Shown here in pieces: positions 1 through 5,375 of a DNA stretch of 6,158 nucleotides (its first letter is position 1; each line of letters begins with the position of its first letter). Below the pieces are notes generated by a model. The model saw only the letters and a program-made list of their open reading frames with translations. It made no database searches and had not been told where the DNA came from. This DNA comes from Candidatus Peregrinibacteria bacterium (GTDB lineage Bacteria > Patescibacteriota > Gracilibacteria > Peribacterales > Peribacteraceae): NCBI GenBank assembly GCA_016866815.1, contig VGKZ01000068.1:1-6158 (forward strand). Direction: 5' to 3'. Both the position numbers and the translations under genes were made by a program.

Positions 1-1479
1 AAAACGTACTTCCACTGGATCGAGAATCTCCGTGACTGGTGCATCTCCCGCCAGATCTGGTGGGGGCACCGCGTTCCCGTCTGGTACAGAGGATCGGAGG
101 AGTGTGCGGGGGTACGGCCGCCGGAGGGCTCCGGTTGGGAACAGGACCCCGACACGCTCGATACGTGGTTCAGCTCTGCGCTCTGGACGTGGAGCACGCT
201 TGTGGATCCTCAATGTACCGAGGATTACTCCCTGACCCTGAAGGAAATCCTCGAGAAGAGTCCCGACTATCAGAAGTTCCATCCGACGCAGGTGATGGAA
301 ACGGGGTACGACATTATCTTCTTCTGGGTCGCCCGCATGATTCTCATGACGACCTATGCCACTGGACAGATTCCTTTCGATACGGTGTATCTTCACGGTC
401 TCATCCGCAGCCGCGACGGGCGAAAAATGAGCAAGAGCGATCCGGACACAATGATCGATCCTCTGGAAATGATCGCCAAATACGGAGCGGATGCACTGCG
501 CCTCTCCATGATCGTCGGCCAGAGCCCGGGGGCCGATAGCAGGCTCTACGAAGAGAAAATCGCGGGGTACAGAAATTTCGTGAACAAGCTCTGGAACGCA
601 TCGCGGTTCGTGCTGATGCAGTGTGAGGAGGCGAAGATCGATCCAAAAACCATCATGTCACTTCCGGATATGTCCACACTCTCTCTTGCAGACCGGGCGA
701 TGCTTTCCCGGGAGCAGGCGATTATCGCAAAAGTAACCAAAGGACTTTCGGAGTACCGCTTGAGTGAGACAGGAGAGGCTCTGTATAGCTACGTGTGGGA
801 CGATTACTGCGACTGGTATCTGGAGCTTTCCAAGGGCAATGCCAATGTCGCCGTGCTGGTGCACACTCTCCGAAAGATTTTGGTGCTTGCGCATCCATAT
901 TGCCCCTTTGTCACGGAGGAGCTCTGGGCGCAACTGCAACCTGGTGATGCAGACCTCCTCATCAAAACACCGTGGCCTGAACTGAAAAAGCAGCGATCCG
1001 ATGCAGAGAGTGAGGCACAATTTTTGGCACTCATCAGCGTCATACAGAGCATTCGGAAGCTCCGTGCTGATCAGGGCATCGAGCCTGGTCTGCAGGTCAC
1101 AGTGACATTGCTCACGAAGAAGAGCTGTGCGCTTCTGGAATCCGAACAGGAGCACATCCGCCGCATGGCGAAGGTGGAGAGCCTGATGATCAGTAACGAC
1201 CTCAAGGCAGCGAAGCCGAAGAATGCCGCTGTGGCCGTTCTTCCGGATATCGAAGTGTATCTGCATCTCGAAGGACTCATCGATGTCGAGAGGGAACGTG
1301 AGAAGCTGACGAAGGAGAAGGCGAGTCTTGAGGGCTTCATGAAGACCATCAATGCGAAGCTCGGAAACGCGAAATTTGTGGAGAATGCCAAGCCGGAGGT
1401 TGTCGCACAGGAGCGCGAGAAACTGGCAAATGCTGAAGAGAAGCTCCGGAAGATCGAGGAGCGGTTGCAGTCGCTGTGA
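1..1479 (+). CDS. valS: Valyl-tRNA synthetase, C-terminal part (5' end outside window)
   Basis: Class Ia aminoacyl-tRNA synthetase that charges tRNA-Val with valine in the cytoplasm. The frame is open from base 1, giving 492 codons; the HIGH-motif half lies upstream of the window. An in-frame GTG at 202 is internal, because family motifs precede it. Visible in order (fragment numbering): WCISRQIWWGHRVPVWY at about 13-29, DTWFSSALWTWSTL at 54-67, GYDIIFFWVARM before the KMSKS loop, KMSKS at 142-146, an anticodon-binding helical domain around 190-320 (WDDYCDWYLEL, CPFVTEELW at 301-309), and a charged C-terminal coiled coil at about 425-492 rich in K/E heptads, the tRNA-binding arm typical of ValRS. 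Oddities: KMSKS is followed by DPDTMIDP rather than the usual xGNVxDP, and the segment between WCISRQ and DTWFSS is short with a single Cys, so no zinc site is evident there. The identity is secure; the odd loop does not suggest another enzyme. Confidence 0.96.
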   Translation, partial: KTYFHWIENLRDWCISRQIWWGHRVPVWYRGSEECAGVRPPEGSGWEQDPDTLDTWFSSALWTWSTLVDPQCTEDYSLTLKEILEKSPDYQKFHPTQVMETGYDIIFFWVARMILMTTYATGQIPFDTVYLHGLIRSRDGRKMSKSDPDTMIDPLEMIAKYGADALRLSMIVGQSPGADSRLYEEKIAGYRNFVNKLWNASRFVLMQCEEAKIDPKTIMSLPDMSTLSLADRAMLSREQAIIAKVTKGLSEYRLSETGEALYSYVWDDYCDWYLELSKGNANVAVLVHTLRKILVLAHPYCPFVTEELWAQLQPGDADLLIKTPWPELKKQRSDAESEAQFLALISVIQSIRKLRADQGIEPGLQVTVTLLTKKSCALLESEQEHIRRMAKVESLMISNDLKAAKPKNAAVAVLPDIEVYLHLEGLIDVEREREKLTKEKASLEGFMKTINAKLGNAKFVENAKPEVVAQEREKLANAEEKLRKIEERLQSL

Positions 1480-1485
1480 TGGTGT

Positions 1486-1513
1486 TTGACATTGTGTTTT
1501 TTTATCGTACATT
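1486..1513 (+). promoter_or_regulatory. Candidate sigma-70-type promoter for the response regulator
   Basis: A perfect TTGACA lies at 1486-1491, seven bases after the valS stop. It is followed at 16 bp by TACATT (1508-1513), which matches 4 of 6 bases of the -10 consensus. The expected transcription start is near 1520, on or just before the first ATG of the downstream gene, so the message could be leaderless or nearly so. The -10 is weak, so this is a moderate call. A run of seven T at 1497-1503 sits in the spacer, with no hairpin before it that would make it a valS terminator. Confidence 0.45.
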
Positions 1514-1519
1514 GAGTAT

Positions 1520-1945
1520 ATGAATATGACGATGCAACCACGGTCGATTCTGTTTGCTGAGGATTACTGGCCCATTGCCAATACGTATCGTGAATTCTTC
1601 AAGCGGGAGGATTACGATGTGACCTTTGTGTCCAATGGTCGTGAGGCTCTGCAGACTCTTCTCTCCCAGCCTTCATTCACCATTTTGCGTACGGATTACA
1701 ACATGCCGCAGATGGACGGATTGGAGTTACTGCAGCGGCTTCGTCTTGAGCATTTGCAGATACTGCAACAGTTGCGCGTCGTGGTAAAAAGCGGCAATCC
1801 TGATGAGCCTCTGCGCCATGAGTGCAGGCAGCAGCGGGAAGCCGGCGTTACCATCGATTGCCTAAACAGCATGAATGAGTTTAAGTTTTGGAATGCTTTG
1901 ATTAGTGGCAGTGATCGGTGGCAGGAGCTTGTAGAGCCGCTGTGA
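1520..1945 (+). CDS. Stand-alone response regulator receiver-domain protein, degenerate active site
   Basis: A 141-residue protein consisting only of a CheY/Spo0F-like receiver domain with no output domain, so it should work by protein-protein contact in the cytoplasm. The acidic pair is E14-D15 (ILFAED). The phospho-acceptor is D59 in TDYNMPQMDGLELLQRL. The switch Ser/Thr position is probably S91 in VVVKSGNPDEP. The normally invariant lysine at the end of beta-5 (usually KP) is missing: the aligned segment reads VTIDCLNSMNEF. Phosphorylation chemistry or signalling may therefore be altered. The first ATG is at 1520, with in-frame ATGs at 1526 and 1532. A weak GAG at 1514-1516 is best spaced for 1526, so the exact start is uncertain by a few residues. 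No histidine kinase is adjacent. Hand-counted G+C is about 50% over 1561-1920, lower than the polymerase lines across the gap. The fold is well supported; the pathway is unknown. Confidence 0.83.
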   Translation: MNMTMQPRSILFAEDYWPIANTYREFFKREDYDVTFVSNGREALQTLLSQPSFTILRTDYNMPQMDGLELLQRLRLEHLQILQQLRVVVKSGNPDEPLRHECRQQREAGVTIDCLNSMNEFKFWNALISGSDRWQELVEPL

Positions 1946-2010
1946 GAGCAGGGCCTCCCCCAACACCCCCCGTGGCGCACGGAACCCGCTCCGGACTATA
2001 TCTTCGTCAT

Positions 2011-2069
2011 CCGCAAAATCATATGTCCGAGCGAGCGATCAGTGAGCGAGCGAGTTTATGATTTTGCGG
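2011..2069. repeat. Inverted repeat with perfect 13-bp arms and a 33-base loop
   Basis: CCGCAAAATCATA at 2011-2023 is the exact reverse complement of TATGATTTTGCGG at 2057-2069. It lies between two convergent genes. The loop carries a 10-bp direct repeat. On the + strand the stem is followed by CAGCTTTTCTTT, which is T-rich but not a clean U tract, so a terminator role is possible but not shown. It may belong to a dispersed intergenic repeat family. Confidence 0.8.
2029..2053. repeat. Direct repeat GAGCGAGCGA x2 in the loop of the inverted repeat
   Basis: GAGCGAGCGA occurs at 2029-2038 and again at 2044-2053, starting 15 bases apart and separated by TCAGT. The whole stretch lies within the loop of the 13-bp inverted repeat. 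Its low-complexity GAGC pattern does not look coding. No function can be assigned. Confidence 0.75.
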
Positions 2070-2082
2070 CAGCTTTTCTTTG

Positions 2083-2116
2083 GTTCATTTCTTTTCGCTG
2101 CCGAAAAGAAATGAAC
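2083..2116. repeat. Perfect 15-bp hairpin with 4-base loop, possible bidirectional transcription end
   Basis: GTTCATTTCTTTTCG (2083-2097) pairs exactly with CGAAAAGAAATGAAC (2102-2116) across the loop CTGC. It lies 22 bases beyond the stop of the - strand polymerase gene and 138 bases beyond the response-regulator stop, as expected for a convergent-gene terminator. No U tract follows on either strand, so it is not a textbook intrinsic terminator. CGGCAGC at 2067-2073 can also pair with GCTGCCG at 2097-2103, giving a competing fold that links it to the neighbouring inverted repeat. Confidence 0.72.
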
Positions 2117-2137
2117 AACAAGAGCGGGTATTGCGTT

Positions 2138-3340
2138 CTATATGGCTTCCGCCACACTCAATTTCTTCTTTCCTGCGCCTGCAGTGTTCATCGCAGCCCC
2201 CCGTCCAATCACACCCCGTCCGTATTTACTGTGCAGCACATCGAGTGCGGTTTGCACCTTCTCCGCACCTTCGGTTTTCTTCGGTGCTTCGAAGAGCGAG
2301 AACTGCGTTCCGCCTTTGGGGTTCAGATCGAGGAGTGCAAGACCTGTTTGCGTGCAGCGCAATCCATTCTCCCAAAGTCGTGCAAAACACTTCTCGATGT
2401 AGGGGAGTGCCTGCTCTTCGGTATCCACGGGCAGAGGAAGTTTCATGGTGTAGCCTCTGTGGCGATATTCGTGGTCCCGCATCCACACGGAAACCATGCG
2501 ACAGGCCAACCCCTCACGTCGCATTTTCAGCATTGTGTAGGTCAAATGATGGAGAAGATGACCGTACACCATCTCCCGGTCCTTCGAGGACGGAAAACTG
2601 CGGCAGCGGGAGACCGATTTCGGTGGCGCGGGATTTTCATTGATGCCGGTGAGCGCTTCGCCGAGGAGTTCGCGCTGCATGTCCACTCCCGGTTCACCGA
2701 GAAGCTTCTTGATGAGCACGGAGTCCGCATGTGCGATGTCGTACGCGGTGGTCCAGCCGTGCGCGGTACTCAGCAGTTGTCTCCGCGGACCGATGCCGGG
2801 AATGGTTGCCGCAGTACGATCACGGAGGAAATCGTCTATGGAGAGCACCGGAGGGGAGATGATGGTAACACCCGCAGGCTTCCGGTATTCACTGGCCATT
2901 TTCGCGAGCAGCTTGCTCGGTCCTGCGCCGATGGAAATGGTCAGTCCTACGGATGCGCCGACGGTTTTCTGAAGTTCTCTCAGGTAGTGTTCGAGGTTTG
3001 CCGGGGTACCGCCGGGCAATGTGCGCAGATCCAGGAACCACTCATCGATGGAATACTGTTCTATGAGGGGGCAGCGATTGCCGAGGATGGTTTCGATCTG
3101 GCGTGACGCGAGGAGTGCTTCCTCAAAGTCCGAGGGGATGGCGATGGCTTTAGGGCACAGTTTTTTGGCTTCAGAAAGCCTCATTCCAGTCTTCACGCCG
3201 AAGGCTTTTGCTTCGTAACTGGCGGCGATCACACAGCCACCACCCATGCCCAGTGCAAGGAGAGGTTTGCCCTTGAGATCGGGGCGCCGGCGTTGGAGCG
3301 CGGAGGCAAAGAAGGCATCCGCGTCGATATGGGCGAACAT
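2138..3340 (-). CDS. Y-family translesion DNA polymerase (DinB/UmuC type)
   Basis: A 400-residue error-prone polymerase expected to copy damaged DNA as part of the SOS response. The start MFAHIDADAFFAS fits family N-termini, although no Shine-Dalgarno is visible. Metal-binding acids are D6, D8 and D99-E100 (YSIDEW), and the steric-gate aromatic is F11. ASYEAKAFGVKTGM at 40-53 is the conserved finger segment, and PGIG at 181-184 lies in the thumb helix-hairpin-helix. The little-finger domain spans about 240-340. QFSLF at 346-350 is a beta-clamp-binding motif. The tail LDVLHSKYGRG (366-376) resembles the end of UmuC proteins, so the protein mixes DinB-like and UmuC-like traits and I give no symbol. 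SIDE is normally followed by A; here it is W101. The gene follows lexA by 52 bp on the same strand with no promoter seen between them, so co-transcription under LexA control is likely. Full length, with no sign of inactivation. Confidence 0.93.
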   Translation of the reverse strand: MFAHIDADAFFASALQRRRPDLKGKPLLALGMGGGCVIAASYEAKAFGVKTGMRLSEAKKLCPKAIAIPSDFEEALLASRQIETILGNRCPLIEQYSIDEWFLDLRTLPGGTPANLEHYLRELQKTVGASVGLTISIGAGPSKLLAKMASEYRKPAGVTIISPPVLSIDDFLRDRTAATIPGIGPRRQLLSTAHGWTTAYDIAHADSVLIKKLLGEPGVDMQRELLGEALTGINENPAPPKSVSRCRSFPSSKDREMVYGHLLHHLTYTMLKMRREGLACRMVSVWMRDHEYRHRGYTMKLPLPVDTEEQALPYIEKCFARLWENGLRCTQTGLALLDLNPKGGTQFSLFEAPKKTEGAEKVQTALDVLHSKYGRGVIGRGAAMNTAGAGKKKLSVAEAI

Positions 3341-3392
3341 GGACGAGGGGTATTCCGCAACGGAGATTGAGCAATCGCCGCGGCGTTGTAGA

Positions 3393-4007
3393 TCAATACT
3401 TCCGCATCACCCCCACGACGACACCGCCCGTTTGCAGCTCTTCCATGGCATACATGTCGGGGTAGTTGGGGTTCTCGGCTTGCAGGTAGTACTTCCCCTT
3501 ATCACGCTTGAGCCGCTTCAGAGTGAATTCTCCATCGAGGATGCCGACGACGATGTCATTGAGCTTCGGCGTCTTCTTCCTGTCTACGACGACGATGTCC
3601 CCTTCATAGATACCGGCTTCCATCATGCTGTCGCCCTTTACGCGCAGAAGGAACGTCGATGCTTTCTGATTACCGATGAGATAGGCGTCCAGTGTCAGCA
3701 TTTCCTCCGCCTGTTCCTCCACCGGTGCTGCAAATCCAGCGGAAATCGGACCGAAGAGGGGAAGCATGAGCGGCGCAGGCTGCTCATCAGCACTGTTTTC
3801 CGTCAGTTCGAGGATCTTGATACGGCCTTTCGGATCTTTCTCGATGAAGCCCTCACGTGCGAGCACGTTCACCACCTTCGCAACGGCATTCTTGCTGCGA
3901 ACACCGAAAGCGAGCGCTAAATCAGAGAGCGAAGGGCTGTAGCCGCGCTTGCGCTGGAACTCGCCGATGTAATTCAGGACCGTTCGTTGGTGAGGAGTGA
4001 GGGTCAT
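3393..4007 (-). CDS. lexA: LexA repressor, self-cleaving (S24 family)
   Basis: A 204-residue SOS repressor, close to the 202 of E. coli LexA. The N-terminal winged helix (LTPHQRTVLNYI to RIKI, about 3-65) binds operators; its recognition segment RSKNAVAKVV keeps the S-x-N-A pattern of E. coli LexA. The self-cleavage site is A90-G91 in FGPISAGFAAP. The catalytic serine is S127 in VKGDSMMEAG and the general-base lysine is K164 in FTLKRL. RecA-stimulated autocleavage after DNA damage would relieve repression. The frame is open upstream to an ATG at 4130, but the extra 41 residues are not LexA-like and overlap the promoter, so the ATG at 4007 is chosen. No Shine-Dalgarno precedes it; the leader is pyrimidine-rich. 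The Y-family polymerase gene follows by 52 bp. Full-length with all key residues, so a true LexA rather than a UmuD-like fragment. Confidence 0.95.
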   Translation of the reverse strand: MTLTPHQRTVLNYIGEFQRKRGYSPSLSDLALAFGVRSKNAVAKVVNVLAREGFIEKDPKGRIKILELTENSADEQPAPLMLPLFGPISAGFAAPVEEQAEEMLTLDAYLIGNQKASTFLLRVKGDSMMEAGIYEGDIVVVDRKKTPKLNDIVVGILDGEFTLKRLKRDKGKYYLQAENPNYPDMYAMEELQTGGVVVGVMRKY

Positions 4008-4024
4008 GGAACGGGGAGGTACGG

Positions 4025-4057
4025 AAGGTAAGGTAAGTAAGGTAGGTAAGGTAGGTT
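4025..4057. repeat. Short imperfect tandem repeat in the lexA leader
   Basis: The + strand reads a run of AAGGT, AAGT and AGGT units; the lexA transcript therefore carries repeated ACCUU/ACCU. It lies wholly in the predicted 5' untranslated region, between the transcription start near 4071 and the ATG at 4007. The leader is pyrimidine-rich, probably little structured, and lacks a ribosome-binding site. Function unknown; such runs can vary in length by slippage. Confidence 0.7.
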
Positions 4058-4077
4058 TCAAAGGACGACCGTCCACC

Positions 4078-4106
4078 ATGATAGGTGTTCGTACGTACAC
4101 TGTCAA
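4078..4106 (-). promoter_or_regulatory. Near-consensus sigma-70 promoter of lexA
   Basis: On the - strand a perfect -35 TTGACA (4106-4101) is followed after exactly 17 bp by TATCAT (4083-4078), one mismatch from the -10 consensus. Transcription should begin near 4071, giving a leader of about 64 bases before the lexA ATG at 4007. The -35 starts only 20 bases after the stop of the upstream MFS gene. With no promoter visible before the polymerase gene, this probably drives both lexA and the polymerase. Confidence 0.8.
4085..4100. promoter_or_regulatory. Candidate LexA operator (SOS box) GTGT-N8-ACAC
   Basis: The - strand reads GTGTACGTACGAACAC, a 16-bp palindrome with 7 of 8 base pairs matching. 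It occupies all but one base of the spacer between the -35 and -10 of the lexA promoter. Length and geometry equal the E. coli SOS box CTGT-N8-ACAG, and the repressor keeps a similar recognition helix. A protein bound here would block RNA polymerase, as expected for LexA autorepression. The assignment is inferred from position and symmetry; no second copy was seen in this window. Confidence 0.6.
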
Positions 4107-4126
4107 GCACCGGAAGTTTTTTGGCT

Positions 4127-5323
4127 TCACCGGGGGATTTCAGCCCAGACCGAGCGCATCGAGAGGAAGACGATCGTGAGCACAGCACCGCCGATGATCC
4201 CTGCGAAGAGCAGAGCGGCGTTGATGCCGTGGAGATCGGAGAATGCGCCGAAGAAGGGGGCGGAGCAGGCGAAGATGATGCGCATCGCCATGCCTTTGAC
4301 GGAGAGTACCGTCGAGCGCACCGAGGAATCCGTCATGCGGTTCACGAGGTCGTTCGTCGTCGGGGTCAGAATGCCCCATGCCGTTCGCGTGAGCAGGAAG
4401 AACACCAGTGCCCATAGGGCGGGGATGGTACCGAGTGCCAGGAAGCAGGCGACGACAGTCAGTGCGATGCCGAGGAGGATCAGGCGGTCATCGATGCGCT
4501 TCTCCAGCGTGTGGGCGAACCCCGAAGCCAGTGCGCCCGCTGCGACGAAGATGGCGTGCGTCATGCCGAAGTAGACGAGTGGGAGACCGATCTGCTGCTG
4601 GAACGGCTGCGTGCTCCAGAAGAGCATGAGCGTCATCGAAGCGATGCAGGCGTGCAGCAAGACAATGCTCCGCAGCGCTTTGCTGCGTACGAGCGTATGC
4701 GTGCAGATATCCCATACTGCCTTCCAGTGGTTATGGTGGTCTATCTTGTGACGTTTGGGCTCGATGAGGGAGAGCGAAGCAATGCAGGCAATGCCGAAGG
4801 GGAGCGTGTTGGCCCAGAAGGGCGTCCGGAGCGATATGAGCGCCAGAAACCCGGCCAGTACCGCACCGGCGGATTCCGCGCCGAAGTGCATCAGCATCTG
4901 GCGTCCGTTGATTTTCCGGAATTCCTTCTCCCGTCCCAGCTCGAGCAGCGAGTCGTAGGTGAGCGCCTCGAGAGTTCCCGAGTAACAGGAGAACCCGATG
5001 GCGAGGAGTACTTCCGCGCAGGCGAATCCCCAGAAGCTTTCGGAGAGTGCATACACGACGAATGCCAGGAATCCGGCGACGGATCCGGCGATCGCCATGG
5101 GGACCCGTCCGATGCGGTCCGAGAAGTATCCCGTGGGAATCTCGAGGACGATGATGGCCGTTGCGAAGATGCTCTGCAGGAGCAGGATTTCACGCAGTCC
5201 CAATCCGTTGCTCTGCAGGAAGGGGACGATCACGGCGATCGAAAGCATCATCCCGCTCCCGAGGTGCAGGACGAACAGGGAGCGGAGATTGCGTTCAAGC
5301 CCTGCGCGGTAGTCGTCATCCAT
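4127..5323 (-). CDS. Major facilitator superfamily transporter, substrate unknown
   Basis: A 398-residue inner-membrane protein with roughly twelve hydrophobic segments, the usual MFS size. The signature loop between helices 2 and 3 is GYFSDRIGR at 65-73, preceded by LEIPT. A second recognisable segment, SGTLEALTYDSLLELGRE (115-132), follows helix 4 and is shared by a group of MFS permeases often annotated as drug- or sugar-efflux-like. A charged cytoplasmic linker (about 189-215, His/Lys-rich) divides the two six-helix halves. The ATG at 5323 is the first possible start because an in-frame TAG lies four codons upstream. The nearest Shine-Dalgarno-like AAGGAGG (5348-5342) is 18 bases away, unusually far. 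It follows the membrane-protein gene by 52 bp and may be co-transcribed with it; lexA downstream has its own promoter. Family is firm; substrate and direction of transport are not determinable. Confidence 0.88.
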   Translation of the reverse strand: MDDDYRAGLERNLRSLFVLHLGSGMMLSIAVIVPFLQSNGLGLREILLLQSIFATAIIVLEIPTGYFSDRIGRVPMAIAGSVAGFLAFVVYALSESFWGFACAEVLLAIGFSCYSGTLEALTYDSLLELGREKEFRKINGRQMLMHFGAESAGAVLAGFLALISLRTPFWANTLPFGIACIASLSLIEPKRHKIDHHNHWKAVWDICTHTLVRSKALRSIVLLHACIASMTLMLFWSTQPFQQQIGLPLVYFGMTHAIFVAAGALASGFAHTLEKRIDDRLILLGIALTVVACFLALGTIPALWALVFFLLTRTAWGILTPTTNDLVNRMTDSSVRSTVLSVKGMAMRIIFACSAPFFGAFSDLHGINAALLFAGIIGGAVLTIVFLSMRSVWAEIPR

Positions 5324-5375
5324 GGCGGTATTCTACCCGTTCCTCCTTCCCTACCTACTACCTACTATTTCCTAC
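5324..5375 (-). other. Intergenic gap with CTAC/CCTA short repeats and a distant Shine-Dalgarno-like site
   Basis: The 52 bases between the membrane-protein stop and the MFS start contain repeated CTAC units on the + strand (about 5350-5375), so the - strand transcript is purine-rich (GUAGGUAGUAGGUAGGG). AAGGAGG at 5348-5342 on the - strand is a perfect Shine-Dalgarno core but 18 bases from the ATG. No promoter or terminator hairpin was recognised. The motif resembles, on the opposite strand, the AGGT/ACCT run in the lexA leader. Confidence 0.45.

Noticed and set aside
1480..1503. Intrinsic terminator for valS at the run of seven T
   Set aside because: No stable GC-rich stem precedes the T run; the same bases form the spacer of a candidate promoter.
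658..1512. - strand open frame of 284 codons opposite valS
   Set aside because: It is a shadow of the ValRS anticodon-binding and coiled-coil region with no motif of its own.
2029..2053. Start of a CRISPR array
   Set aside because: There are only two short 10-bp copies with a 5-base gap, no regular repeat-spacer structure and no cas genes.
2042..3106. Long + strand open frame of 354 codons opposite the polymerase
   Set aside because: It is antisense to a full-length polymerase with all catalytic residues, begins inside the inverted repeats, and shows no family motif.
4008..4130. Longer lexA start at 4130, or in-frame ATG at 4079
   Set aside because: The extra residues are not LexA-like, the 4079 ATG overlaps the -10 element, and both lie upstream of the predicted transcription start near 4071.
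4107..4140. Terminator between the MFS gene and lexA promoter
   Set aside because: Only a 4-bp GAAG/CTTC stem around an A-rich loop was found, too weak to call.
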